64,000 nucleotides of DNA from Homalodisca vitripennis. Lineage: Eukaryota; Arthropoda; Insecta; Hemiptera; Cicadellidae. Under the pieces are notes generated by a model. The model was not told where the DNA came from and did not search any database. It was given only the letters and a program-made list of their open reading frames with translations. The position numbers and the translations under genes are program-made. Shown here piece after piece: positions 33,660-44,965 of the stretch (positions within the stretch are counted from its first letter, which is position 1; each line of letters starts with the position of its first letter). The DNA lies in the NCBI RefSeq assembly GCF_021130785.1, contig NC_060211.1:29497001-29561000 (forward strand), read 5' to 3'.

Positions 33660-33851
33660 CACAGGCAAACGTGTCTGACAAATTTCTTTCTTAAAAACAG
33701 CACCGCAGCAAGTAAAGAGCGCAGCGACGAGATATTTCCACCCCACGGCAAAGGGAATGGAGGGGGAGGGTGTGGATGGATTATGGACAATCTGTCACCC
33801 TTCTTGCTCCTACCTTTACCTTGCCTGATTTGTTTGAAAATAATTAAATGA
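33660..33851 (+). mobile_element. Non-LTR retrotransposon 3' end fragment
   Basis: The plus frame reads ERSDEIFPPHGKGNGGGGCG, then NLSPFLLLPLP. It parallels the 40.66-40.86 kb copy (NELRNEIPPRSN, then G-rich, then atctgtcactcttattgct). The shared caatctgtcacccttcttgc / ccatctgtcactcttattgc sequence supports a common element. Only the extreme C-terminus and start of the 3' region remain. Confidence 0.4.
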
Positions 33852-35589
33852 TAAATATTAGGCTTTATATCTCACTCGTATAACACCTTCCTTTGCTTGA
33901 CTTGTTTGAAACTAATACATAACACCTTAATATCTATTATCTAAAAAACATAAAAACAAACTTAGCATCTTACCGTGTTTGGTGAGTTGGTTTCAATTCC
34001 GTTTATTCACTACATTGGTTATAATAAGTCCACGAAATATTAAAATTCTAATCGTATAAAGAAATTCAAAATTGTAGACCTTACTACATTAATAGTTCTT
34101 CCGGCTCAATCGAAATGAAAGCGGAAACGTTACAATAAGAGACATATCATTGTAAACCTGAGTTGTGGCAAATTAATTACCTGTTAAATGTACTTAGGCC
34201 TGAACTATATTGTTTAACATTCGTACGAGTGTAGAAGATTAGTTTCTTGTAATAACAGTAGTATTGAAATTATTTAATGGGATTTGTTTACACTTTCCAT
34301 CAATTATAAAACCAAACAACCAGGCTTTAATGACATATCTCGTGCTATACCTTATTTCTTATGGGAGTTACAGTAATTTAGGATTCCTAGAGGGATAGAA
34401 GGGTGGCCTGAGTTTCATTTTTCTATCTTTGTCCATTGAAGGTTGAGCAAGATCCATCCATGCTTTTAACTTAATTAATATCAAAGAGCTGCCATTTTTT
34501 ACTGGGTTCAGATAAAAAGCTCTAGTTTTCACTTTTCTTCCTCTTTAATCAAGACCTTCCACTTAGTAGATCTCTACATTACAGATTTTGAGCCACCCCA
34601 CTCTAAAAAAAAGAAATATCATGTTGGGGAAATTGGCAAAGTTGTAACAGTGACTAAAAAGTTCAATTCTATTTTCTAGAAAGGTGTCCAGAGTTCCATC
34701 CCTTCATCCGTACACATCAAAAACTAAACCGAGTGTATCCATACTTTTAACTTACACTTCGATGCCTTGTAAGCCGTTTGAGATACATAATAAATGTCAA
34801 TCACAAAAAGTGCCTCAGAAGGCTTTTTGTTATATTTATCTAGTTTCATAAATCACGTTTTTACGAGTTAAAAAAAATTTAAGCCGTACGAGTTAAAAAC
34901 CCGTTGATAAACGTATAACACACACAAACTATTCATTTACATTTAACGATTTGTATTAGTGCATAACAAACCGTCTTTGGTACTAACAACGACGATTGTC
35001 GTTTCGGGTTTAGTTCAGAGTTTGCCAGATTGAAGCTGACTTAGAATATTCAATAAGGAAACCAGATTTTTTTATTGTTTAAATCAACGACTACCCTCAC
35101 GTAGCAAACATTAACGTTGTATATGTTGTGTTTCTGTTTTACTAAGTTAAACTTTCTGTTGAAGAAATTGGCCGTCAGTTTCGTTAGTTTTAATGGAGGT
35201 AACAATATAAGGGTACCAAGTATGATAACTCTTTCTCAGATCTTATTTTTCTTAAAACCGTCGTCAGCTAACCATACAAAGACCCTTGAAGCGGTGACTT
35301 TCTGTATTTGTTTCTACTTGTCTGACGGTGTTTCGTATGTATTATTTATGTGTTAACGATCCGTTCAAAGTCTACCAAGTTAGGAAAAATATAATCTGAG
35401 AAGTAAATTTACTATCCTTTCACATTTCTTCGATGCTTTATTATATTAACCTGCGCCGAAAAAAGCGTAGGAGGCTAACGACAATTTCCTTCTTAGGTAA
35501 AGTTCCTCTATTAACTTCAAGAAAAATCAGGTTGTATTATTTTACAATGCAAATTGACTATCAGCTCCTAGATTGTATTAATTATGCCG
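33852..35589. other. AT-rich non-coding sequence
   Basis: No gene recognised. 34340-34760 has two loosely similar blocks (atccatgcttttaacttaat; tatccatacttttaacttac), possibly an old duplication. A 79-codon frame at 35117-35356 has no motifs. Confidence 0.3.
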
Positions 35590-35816
35590 ATGGCGTAGTG
35601 CAGTGGGTACAACGGTTATCGCAAGATGACCAGATCAAGCAACGGCGAGAGTGGCTACTGCTTAGACGGATGACTGCTGGGCGATCCTGTCCTTGCAAGA
35701 GCCCGCCTTCCCGGCCATTGTTGGTGGTTCCGAAGTCACCTTTAAGCTGTTGGTCTCCACATTAAGAGTTACAGAGGGCTTTTTAGTCCCTACTTCGCCT
35801 GGTAAAATGAGACATC
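35590..35816 (+). repeat. 5S-rRNA-derived SINE, copy 1
   Basis: Matches the 37.35-37.59 kb copy along its length: gatcaagcaa, a ctgcttagacggatgactgc block, gggcgatcctgtcc, cggccattgttggtggttcc, gaagtcacctttaagc, and the tail cttcgcctggtaaaatga. The head corresponds, in order, to 5S rRNA internal promoter regions, though more diverged than in copy 2. The 110-codon frame 35433-35765 crosses it and is not a gene. Confidence 0.6.
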
Positions 35817-36006
35817 TTTACTCAACTTTACTTATGAAGTGGCTGAAGTTACATAATGATTAAGTCTACTACAATGAAAAATCGTAGACATTACTTTACG
35901 GAAAGTGATTTCCAGGCTTCAATAATTTAGCTTCTCGCTCCGATCGCCCACACGAATATTCGTAACTACTTGCAAATCACTGTATCACGAATATTTCCAC
36001 AGCTTC
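35817..36006. other. AT-rich non-coding sequence
   Basis: Nothing recognised between the SINE and the exon-like frame. Confidence 0.3.
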
Positions 36007-36127
36007 CTAGATAATTGGTTGTTCCTCCATATGCATTCCATCCAGAACAGCTGATTTTAGGCAAATTTTATCCGCATTGTTTTGTAGCAGTTTTTCCTCT
36101 GCCGCACTCCAACGAGTATCAATGCAT
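36007..36127 (-). CDS. Possible terminal exon, 39 codons plus stop
   Basis: Minus strand: acceptor tttacatgtattacag is followed by one base and 39 codons, then TAG at 36009-36007. The product starts CIDTRWSAAEEKLLQNNADK and continues ICLKSAVLDGMHMEEQPII. The RWSAAEEKLL core resembles the first helix of Myb/SANT or MADF-type DNA-binding domains (W..eEe..Ll), which occur in host regulators and in transposon-encoded proteins. An opposite-strand frame (83 codons, 36015-36266) overlaps but lacks any motif. It is too short for a firm family call. Confidence 0.35.
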
Positions 36128-37350
36128 CTGTAATACATGTAAATCTAAATCTATTATACTCAGGTTTCAGATATCAATACCAACTGGAAGCGAGTTTATC
36201 GACCTTATCCGAAATTTATATCGATTATCCAAATTAGGCTTGGTCCCATCAATATCACTTTTTTAATGAGCTCAGAAGTATTTCGTGCATCCTGAGTCAT
36301 AAAAATCGTACAAACTTTACATTTAACTCAACCAATACAAAGAGAAAATAATACTTAGATGCTTATTTTGCCTTCTTACAAACCAATGAAACTTCATTCA
36401 TTTCTGGCAATGATGTATTGATAATCAATTAAACTTAACGGGTAATGTACGTGAATGAGTAATCTCTTAACTTTATTTACATATTAAAATAAGCTATGGA
36501 TGAAAAGCAATGTGCAAGGCGAGCTTATAATGTATTTGCTAGCTTGGGTAACGTCTCCGCCCGGAGGCTTAGGTTGTTGTGTAAATATTTCTCATACGCT
36601 TAGAAATGCCACTTTACGCACAACCCGCATGAATACGTTTAGCAATTAGCTGATGCATATTTATGAATTACTTTTATTGATATTCTATAACACTACAATT
36701 TGTAGCTATAACTAAAACAGGAAGGTTTTGAGCAAATAAATATTATTGATACATTCCTATGACACTTACTTATTTTATATCCAATTTCATTCTCCATGAA
36801 GTACCTGTACCATTCACTAAAACTGATTTTAAAGAAAAGCTAAATATCATTGTGACAATAGTTCGTAGCGACACCTAAGCGTCTATTATTGATTTATCCC
36901 GAGATCCTTGCGCCGATTATGACGTACCTTTGAACAAGTTATTAAACTTTATTTCTTACTGATAAAATTTATTTAAGATTTAAATATAATTCCAACCTCA
37001 ATTATGGAGCGAAAATATGATGAAAATTCAGCAAACTTACTTGCTTACACAACTATCAAGAATAAATATTAAACAATACTCCGTTAGTCAGAAAAAACAC
37101 AAACTTACTGAACGATCCAACAACACAACAATAACAACAAGAGACGATTCACGTGTCATCAAGTAGTTATGCAGCAAAGTCTTACTTGTTTATGACCTAG
37201 TAGGGACCCAATTAACAAAATAAACACAACTGTAATCATAAAAACAAAACAGGCGATAACTTAAAACGAGATAACTCGGGCATAGCGATTTTGCACAAAT
37301 TTAATATTATTATATATATCTTGAGAGAAGCAGATCTTCTTCCCTGAGAG
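36128..37350. other. AT-rich sequence; possible regulatory patch 36530-36660
   Basis: The patch combines GC-rich gtctccgcccggaggctt with homeodomain- and POU-like strings (gcaattagctgatgcatatt). This resembles a conserved non-coding element, but only comparison with another genome could show it. Elsewhere nothing is recognised. Confidence 0.25.
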
Positions 37351-37590
37351 TTGCGCAGTGTAGTGTGTAAAGCGGTTCTCACGAGATACCCGGATCAAGC
37401 AAAGTTGCTTGCTTGAGTGTGGATGCTGCTTGGATGGGTGACCGCTGAGCGATCCTGTCTTTCAAACAGATTGCTTGCCCGGCTATTGGTGGTGGTTCGG
37501 AAGTCACCTTTAAGCCGTCAGACTCCAGGTTAAGTGTTAGAGAGGACTTATCATCCTTAACTTCACCTGGTAAAATAACATATTCTTTGA
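37351..37590 (+). repeat. 5S-rRNA-derived SINE, copy 2 (better preserved)
   Basis: The head follows 5S rRNA in order: agcggttctcacgag (5S: ccggttctcgtccg), ggatcaagcaaagt (5S A box: agttaagcaacgt), and gcttggatgggtgaccgctg (5S C box: acttggatgggtgaccgcc). The body gattgcttgcccggctattg, then ggtggttcggaagtcacctt and the tail acttcacctggtaaaataac are shared with copy 1, so this is a mobile family and not a stray 5S pseudogene. 5S-derived SINEs (SINE3 type) use the internal pol III promoter and a partner LINE. The minus frame 37379-37621 is a shadow. Confidence 0.7.
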
Positions 37591-38309
37591 TTTTTTTGAG
37601 AATGTTTCCAAAGGTATTCAATTACCATTGTTTTACCCATAACAGTTGTTGCAAATAGCACTGCATCTATAAAAAATTAATTATCTGTCAATATTGACTT
37701 TTTCTCATTACAGCAAACAATATTTTACATTGAAGGGAGAAGGAGGGAACCCGGTTAATGAATTGGGATTAAAACAAATCCAATAATTAACCGATAGCTT
37801 TTGCAAATTACAGTTAATACATCTCACACATTTTCGGACGTAAAACGTTTACAACTCTGTGCATTTAAATAAACATGTTCTATTGCTGTTTCAGTGATTA
37901 TTTAAATAAAGTCCACAATTCCCCACGATTAATTATTGTCCTCGGCGGAAAGCGAGTACGTTGTTTCAATCACATCTCTCTCTATTCATCGCTTTTACAC
38001 GAGCTCCCGAAAATATTCCGGTGTCTGATGAATTAACTTCTGAATCAGTGCACAATTAATTCATTACAACATTCACTGTATGCACGTCAGATCGTGTAAA
38101 GTAGGTCAACTCGACAATACATATTCATAAAATAACAATGTAGCAGGCACACGATTGGCCTAAGGGAATGAGTTATGAAACATTGCTACGTTATTGATTC
38201 TAAACCAAACTGTTAATGTTCAACAATTATTTGTTAAAGTGTTTTAGTGTAGAATGTAGTAAACGTTATAAAATACAATTCAACATATTAAAAATACGTA
38301 AGAATAAAT
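37591..38309. other. AT-rich sequence with a GC-richer patch at 37930-38130
   Basis: The patch (ctcggcggaaagcgagtacg; gagctcccgaaaatattccg) has no open frame worth calling. Nothing else recognised. Confidence 0.25.
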
Positions 38310-38326
38310 TATAAATTTATATATAA

Positions 38327-38367
<41 letters not shown>

Positions 38368-38410
38368 TATATATATAAATAATATATATAAATAAATATA
38401 TATATATGTA
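38310..38410. repeat. TA-rich microsatellite cluster
   Basis: Interrupted (TA)n with taaata units; low-complexity. Confidence 0.9.
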
Positions 38411-39796
38411 TATTAATAAATTCCACATATAAAAATAAAATATTTATTAAGTTCATAAAAAGGGGTTTAATTAATTATCATTTTAATAGTTTAAATTAAA
38501 TGTTTTTAAATAAGTCAGATAAAAATAATATAGGATTATTCGTACGTTCAGCTTGAATTGTAAAGTTTAAAATTTCTGAATTTGTAGATTATTGATCAAA
38601 CCCTTTGAGTAAAGACTAAAAGCATACATAAAGGTACGCGCACTTAAAATTCTTTGTGTGAACTCTAATTTTGCACAAATAAAAAAGAGTAAACAAAGGT
38701 GGTATTGGTTATGGTTTCGTTAGCTTCACTTGTGAAATAAATTTACCAATTATAAATATTTCAAGCAACGAAGCTTTTACACAAACCGAAAAACAAAATC
38801 ACTAATATAACTTATGCTTTCTATGTTTGTAAAACGAATAAAATTATTTCCAAATGCAACGTTATTGAAATTGACGTGCGGACATATATTTTCTGGAAAT
38901 GCTCATTGTAATGCGATGAAAAGCATTTCCATGTATCTGCACGTAAAGTTTTAGAAATTACCAACTGAATATTTGGCGTTTACAGCAATTTATTATTGAG
39001 CAGTTAAAGAGTCAAATAAATAACTTTTACCGTCTAAAATAATAGTTACCTCAAACGGGGAACTTTTTGCTATAGCCTATAGGCTTTTTGTTTATGCTTT
39101 CCGTGGCAAGATATTAATATTTGTATCTTAAAATCTTTGTTTTTAGAAAAAACAAAAAACGTGCCTCACTTATATGTAAATGTTAAAACTACACGATGCA
39201 AGTACTTTATGTTCTTTCTAATTTAATTTATTTACATTTTATATATTCACTATAATTTGAGAAATCGTCCAGACCCGTCAGAAAATCAAACTTAACGGTT
39301 CTAGTCATACCACTCTCGACTTGTTCATTGGTGTAATCAAACTTATGAATCGCATATATGCATTTTTAGTATTCATATAATGTTTAGTAATCTAATATAT
39401 TAATGGATATTTAAAAATTACTCTTTTAAATTAATTTGTAAAATTACATAATTATACATTACTGTAACTAATTATTTAAAACAACATAATGTTCCATGTA
39501 AAATATGAAATTTAAAAAGCTCTGCGTAATTCAAAATCAATTTAATTAACGTGTGATTATGTTTGTGTTTTTTAAGTTTTATAAAATATTAATTCATCCT
39601 TTTTGTTATCGTCGTGTCTTTTATTTAAGGTATATGTACTATATTTATCATACTATTGATTTATTTATAAAGTTTGTATTGTAAAACAGAATGCGGTCTT
39701 TATATGTTATTTTTAATTCGAAACTCACTTTATTTGTTGTATAGCAGCATTTACAAAGAAAGTGCCTGTATAATATTTGTACCTATATTTAACGGG
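38411..39796. other. AT-rich non-coding sequence with one hairpin
   Basis: Only the hairpin at 38874-38944 (next entry) stands out. Confidence 0.3.
38874..38944. other. 71-base imperfect hairpin
   Basis: ACGTGC pairs with GCACGT at the base (38874-38879 / 38939-38944) and GGAAATGCT with AGCATTTCC (38895-38903 / 38922-38930), around an 18-base loop. Between them the left side has 15 and the right side 8 unpaired or weakly paired bases. The size suits a pre-miRNA, but the asymmetric bulge argues against it. Either strand is possible. Confidence 0.3.
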
Positions 39797-40122
39797 ACTT
39801 TAATTATATTCTTGTTTACATGTCGTAATTTTATTTGAGAATAATCGATTATATTCTTGTTTACATATCGTAATGTTATTTGAGAATAATCGATTATATT
39901 CTTGTTTACATATCGTAATGTTATTTGAGAATAATCGATTATATTCTTGTTTATATATCGCAATGTTATTTGAGAATAATCTATTATATTCTTGTTTACA
40001 TATCGTAATGTTATTTGAGAATAATCGATTATATTCTTGTTTACATATCGTAATGTAATTTGAGAATAATCGAGTATATTCTTGTTTACATATCGTAATG
40101 TTATTTGAGAATAATCGACGCT
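39797..40122. repeat. 45-bp minisatellite, about 7 copies
   Basis: The unit tatattcttgtttacatatc, gtaatgttatttgagaataatcgat repeats with few changes. As 45 is a multiple of three, frames stay open through it on both strands (a 133-codon minus frame reading a 15-residue repeat). This is a consequence of the period, not evidence of a protein. Confidence 0.95.
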
Positions 40123-40656
40123 GAAATGTATACTTTATAAAGCCTAAATGACTTTCATACATTGCTATTTCATAAATCAATACAGCCGTTGTATAAATCA
40201 ATAATACTCCTCTACGTATTCAACGCACATATTTTGATTGCAATTTAAATCAAATTATTCCAGTCAAAGCTATATTTGAACAATTATAGTAGCGTGCTGT
40301 TGCTTGTTGCTCATACCAATTAGCGGTAATGAATGCGTTACGTAGTTTCAAAACGGTGTTCTTAATCCTAACGAGTTATGAATTTTTTAATCGAGTCATG
40401 GTAACACCTTTGTGACAAAATATTATAGTAATACAAATTTATTTTTTGTTATTAAAATTGAAAATAGGTTACGTAATTTGTGTTGGAACGAAGGAAAATG
40501 GAACTTACCGAACCGTCTCTGCCACAGAAATACAATGTAAATATATATTATTGTATTTTAAAGTCATAAATTGGGTGTAGATTTAATCAACCAATTCACT
40601 TCAGTCAACATCTTGAGCTGAACCTGCTGACAGAAAAGTTATTGGTACTTTATATT
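40123..40656. other. AT-rich non-coding sequence
   Basis: Nothing recognised. Confidence 0.3.
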
Positions 40657-40860
40657 ATGAAAGCGCCATACGCATTACGACGACGATACACGTCTGCAAG
40701 ATGTATTTTTACGAAGGCCATCAAATGCTGGAACGAGCTACGGAATGAAATTCCTCCCCGAAGCAATGTGAGATCGGTGGGGAGGGGGGTAGATTAGGCA
40801 CCATCTGTCACTCTTATTGCTTGCTTGGACTCCCCCCTCCCCCCCCCCCGACAACCATCT
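40657..40860 (+). mobile_element. Non-LTR retrotransposon ORF2 C-terminal fragment
   Basis: The frame 40657-40797 reads ALRRRYTSARCIFTKAIKCW, then NELRNEIPPRSN, ending in TAG. The 'R.....S.R..F...i.cWNeL..EI' order matches the end of insect non-LTR ORF2 proteins (there usually R.s.f...i.lWN.LP.ei). A G-rich and a C-rich run follow, with ccatctgtcactcttattgc shared with 33.8 kb. Without further upstream coding sequence it is a truncated relic. Confidence 0.45.
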
Positions 40861-42089
40861 TTAACCTATGATGACATCATCGATAATAATACACGTGACT
40901 TGTACAGTGGTTTAGATAGCATGGTCAGAACCTTTAGAAAGTGGTAATTGATTTATAAGGTGGTAAAATCGACCATTTTGTTTTATTAATTTTAAATAAC
41001 AGCTGATTTTCACACTAAACTCGATAAGATTGATCAGAGTTTAATCAATCTGAAGAACCCATAGTTTTTTAAAAACAAAGGTCAAAGAATTTTTAAATGA
41101 TCGTTTTAGACTTATAAATTTGTTTAATGTCAACAACAAAACAATTTTGCATTAGCATGTTATTGCACAGGTAGTTCTTTACAATACTAGAACTACAGTA
41201 ACAAACTAACTAAAGATATTTAAGCAAAGTCACTGTAAACAGTTTATGCAGTAGAAAAGGTTGTATATTTCTCTTAAATTTTAATTTTTCAAGTACTTTT
41301 TCAAGTTTTGGAGCATTGAGCAGGGCTTCATATTTTTGATTAAATGAAGTTTTATGAATTGTAAATTGGAATTTAACTTATTTCTGGTTCTTTTCGGGCA
41401 AGTCGTGGTTTATGAATTTGTATATTTTATTATAAATATTCTAATAGTCATTGTTAGTTAGTTCCATGACTAACAATCCGGATGTTTTAGGATGTCAAGA
41501 TAGACGTAATCAAATGGACACCATCCTCGAAATTGCCTGCTACTGTCCGAACTAACTTACTACAGTGTAGTTGAGAGCATTCATTGTTACGTCTAACAAT
41601 GAATGTAACACGTCTAATTGTGTATATTCACCGGTCTGTTGCAGTGTTGCAGTGTTGCAGTGGGCGCCCTGCATTGGACAATTGGGTGACTCAGCCATGT
41701 TGTCAAATCCAATATAGCAACAACGAAGTTAGTATAAGGCAACTATAATCATAGATAACAAACATTACATTGTGCAACATAAGGAGTACGCCTACTAAAC
41801 TAGTATTATTATGTAATATTTAAATAAACGTTACTTAATTAATTTACATTACCACACGATTCGAACCATCCACCCTCCAGAAAAAGAGCTGCTTTCCACA
41901 CCATGATTAATATATTACTTACAACACCTTTAAAGGACGATTAGTACACAAAGGAACTAAGCAATATAAAAAGTATAGCAGTTTTCAATGATTACTCAAC
42001 TAAATTAATTTATATTTTATTGAAAAAAAAGAAAGAAGGGTTTATCAAAAACATTAAGAACTACTTTTAAAAAAAGTGAACAAGAAAAA
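40861..42089. other. AT-rich sequence with two adjacent hairpins near 41.5 kb
   Basis: catt-cattgtta / taacaatgaatg is a perfect 12-bp stem with a 4-base loop (41578-41605). About 130 bp before it attgttagt / actaacaat forms a 9-bp stem with a 10-base loop. The related sequence of both stems (attgtta) suggests the ends of a small inverted-repeat element at about 41445-41610. At 41640 ttgcagtg repeats three times. Confidence 0.45.
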
Positions 42090-42550
42090 ACTAAACTGGA
42101 AATCCATGAGTTGTGGCCCATTTTAAAAAGAAATAAAAAAGAATTTAGAAAAAATGTTGACATGAGCATAACTTTTTCCAGAACGAATCAACGAATCAGA
42201 TAAATAATCTACCTGGAAATCCAAAGATACAATTTTAGATGAAAATAAAAGTGGAATTTACAAAATTATCATTGAAGATTGTGATAAAATTTATATTGGC
42301 CCGACAAAAATAACCATTAAAAGAGATTTAAAGAACATTAAAGACATTATAAATACGAAAAACTCAAAAATCAGCTATTGCCAAACATGCTTTAGAAACA
42401 AGTCACACCTTTAAACACTTCACATTATTAAAACAAGTCCATAAACCAGAAGAACTCGACGCTTATGAAAAATTATAAATACAAAATAAAGAATGATATA
42501 CTATTAAACAATTATTTTGGACCAATTCAAAATTCACCCTTCCTTTATAG
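42090..42550 (+). mobile_element. Penelope-like element: GIY-YIG endonuclease domain relic
   Basis: From 42208 the frame reads KDTILDENKSGIYKIIIEDC, then DKIYIGPTKITIKRDLKNI. The GIY (codons 16-18) and YIG (codons 29-31) motifs with the normal spacing, followed in shifted frame by AIAKHALETSHTFKHF, then EELDAYEKL, are diagnostic of the C-terminal endonuclease of PLEs, which nicks DNA for target-primed reverse transcription. Upstream (about 42090-42200, another frame) KLEIHELWPILKRNKKEF fits the RT-endonuclease linker. Frameshifts and in-frame stops mark it as dead: the frame ends at TAA at about 42351-42353 unless shifted, and the usual R...H after the YIG motif is disrupted. No RT palm motifs were found upstream, so the copy is truncated. 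Confidence 0.75.
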
Positions 42551-42728
42551 AAAATAATATAAATTACTTAATTATTTTTCTATAAGTGTTTCATAAAACC
42601 TTTCATAACATTTATTAAAATTAATATTGAATGATTGATACTAGTTTCTCATTCATTTTTAACTTGATTGTAAATAATTTTACGACAATATAATTAATAC
42701 CAGCATAACACACGTTTATGCTGAGTAG
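42551..42728. other. AT-rich spacer between the PLE relic and a MITE
   Basis: Nothing recognised. Confidence 0.3.
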
Positions 42729-43301
42729 CCTACTCCGGGGGTAGGGTACGATAAGCGGACCTAGTTTTTTATATCGAAGAATGTAATCATCGATACCAAA
42801 TATTCGCATCTCAAATCCTACACTACCAATCGATATAATAGTATCTATAGTCCTGAACAACAATCATGTTTTAAATTAAAATATGAATGTAATATTTACA
42901 GTTATCACACAAATTATTATAACCAAAATTAGGAAAACTGAAGACGACCAGATATTTTGCTCCTCTCACAGTTACAGTTGTTTCTTTCCCACAAATTTCA
43001 CATAATGGGTTTTTCAGTACGAGCCCAACATGTTGAAGCCACGAAAAACACGTCTATCATCTTTAAAAGCAATGTCGTGTAGTTTTCTCAAATTGACTGC
43101 CATTTTTAATAATCAAATGTTACTTTGTAAAATTGAAATATTACCCTATGTGTATCATTTGAAAGTGTTTACAGCTGTTTTAGATTACTTAAGTTAATTT
43201 TTTTTAATAATTAATTAGTATCGATGGTTATGATTAAGTATCGTTTGTTAATTTCGATATAAAAAACCGAGTTCGCTTATCGTACCCTACCCACCTACTC
43301 C
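42729..43301. mobile_element. MITE with perfect 8-bp target-site duplication
   Basis: CCTACTCC flanks both sides (42729-42736 and 43294-43301). Inside, gggggtagggtacgataagc (left) is mirrored by tgggtagggtacgataagcg (right, reversed), and the inverted similarity continues through ggttttttatatcgaa. The 557-bp interior is AT-rich with short minus frames only. An 8-bp duplication fits hAT- or Merlin-type transposases; the GGG start is unlike the usual CA of hAT, so the superfamily is open. Confidence 0.8.
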
Positions 43302-43935
43302 TTCCAAGAGTACACTACTTGCAATATATTTATCCAAGTCCTATTTATAGGTTACCACTGAACTACCTGTTACTGAAACTAATACTGCATATCTGTAATT
43401 GCAGCAAGTGCAGTGGTTATGGGCATGTTTTCATTCTGTCAGAACTGTTTATACATAAAAATAGTAAAAACAAACTAAATGTTATATTTTTTGTTTGTTA
43501 TATTTTATAAATACACGATATCCTAAACTGTTTTTTTATTCACCATAACATCATTACTGTTTGTACTGTTATTTGAAATAGAAAGTAATTAAAACACAAC
43601 GTAATTTGTTTTAGGTAATTGTAGCGTAGATACTTTCCTCGTGAACATCGATGATTCGATAATATCGAACACTCGACTGTTGGGCGTTTATTATACTACA
43701 GCCCTCCTAAAAATTAAAGAAGGAAGTAGGGAGGGCTGACAAATCAATGTTACAATATTAGCATTGCTGTCTTTCCCTACGGCTCTATCTTGCAGTGATG
43801 GCAATGGAAGAAAAACATCCCTCAAGATTTCAAAGTTTAAAAATTATTGATTCTTGAAAACCTTTGCTTATGCTGTCTTTATTTGTGTTTGTGATTTATT
43901 GTGTCACTGACTTTTTCAGTAGACAACAACTCAAA
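43302..43935. other. AT-rich non-coding sequence
   Basis: A short imperfect inverted repeat (gccctcctaaaaatta ... aagtagggagggc) lies at about 43700-43735. Nothing else recognised. Confidence 0.3.
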
Positions 43936-44965
43936 ACGTGGCACGAGGATATCTGAAGGTTAGAATAGTTACAGAGAAGTATTTTTAAACATCTGGACAT
44001 CTGAGTGATGTTTCGACCTCAAGAGGGAAAGGTCTGACGGATTCGACAAAACGTGGCACGAGGATATCTGAAGGTTAGAATAGTTACAGAGAAGTATTTT
44101 TAAACATCTGGACATCTGAGTGATGTTTCGACCTCAAGAGGGAAAGGTCTGACGGATTCGACAAAACGTGGCACGAGGATATCTGAAGGTTAGAATAGTT
44201 ACAGAGAAGTATTTTTAAACATCTGGACATCTGAGTGATGTTTCGACCTCAAGAGGGAAAGGTCTGACGGATTCGACAAAACGTGGCACGAGGATATCTG
44301 AAGGTTAGAATAGTTACAGAGAAATATTTTTAAACATCTGGACATCTGAGTGATGTTTTCGACCTCAAGAGGGAAAGGTCTGACGGATTCGACAAAACGT
44401 GGCACGAGGATATCTGAAGGTTAGAATAGTTACAGAGAAGTATTTTTAAACATCTGGACATCTGAGTGATGTTTCGACCTCAAGAGGGAAAGGTCTGACG
44501 GATTCGACAAAACGTGGCACGAGGATATCTGAAGGTTAGAATAGTTACAGAGAAGTATTTTTAAACATCTGGACATCTGAGTGATGTTTCGACCTCAAGA
44601 GGGAAAGGTCTGACGGATTCGACAAAACGTGGCACGAGGATATCTGAAGGTTAGAATAGTTACAGAGAAATATTTTTAAACATCTGGACATCTGAGTGAT
44701 GTTTCGACCTCAAGAGGGAAAGGTCTGACGGATTCGACAAAACGTGGCACGAGGATATCTGAAGGTTAGAATAGTTACAGAGAGAAGTATTTTTAAACAT
44801 CTGGACATCTGAGTGATGTTTCGACCTCAAGAGGGAAAGGTCTGACGGATTCGACAAAACGTGGCACGAGGATATCTGAAGGTTAGAATAGTTACAGAGA
44901 AGTATTTTTAAACATCTGGACATCTGAGTGATGTTTCGACCTCAAGAGGGAAAGGTCTGACGGAT
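43936..44965. repeat. Satellite array, 115-bp unit, 9 nearly identical copies
   Basis: acgtggcacgaggatatctg recurs at 43936, 44051, 44166, 44281, 44397, 44512 and onward, every 115 bp (116 once). Copies differ by only a few bases (gaagta/gaaata, one inserted t, one gaga insertion), so the array is young or homogenised. Each unit contains gatgtttcgacctcaagagg and then gaaaggtctgacgg: in reverse this is a GACCT/AGGTC stem followed by GAAAC, recalling the PLE terminal motif, but CTGANGA is missing. Minus frames of 68-87 codons read the repeat. Confidence 0.95.

Noticed and set aside
35433..35765. 110-codon plus-strand ORF
   Set aside because: Its second half is the SINE; the first half is low-complexity lysine/arginine-rich and unsupported.
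37351..37590. 5S rRNA gene
   Set aside because: Only the internal promoter region is similar, and the rest is a SINE body shared with the copy at 35.6 kb.
39800..40201. 133-codon minus-strand ORF, the longest in the window
   Set aside because: It is the 45-bp minisatellite read in frame; the period is a multiple of three, so openness is automatic.
44199..44923. 68- and 87-codon minus ORFs
   Set aside because: Reading frames through the 115-bp satellite.
43936..44965. CRISPR-like regular array
   Set aside because: Units are continuous 115-bp repeats with no unique spacers, and the DNA is eukaryotic.
43936..44965. Functional hammerhead ribozyme in the 115-bp repeat
   Set aside because: GAAAC and a stem are present, but CTGANGA is absent in every unit.
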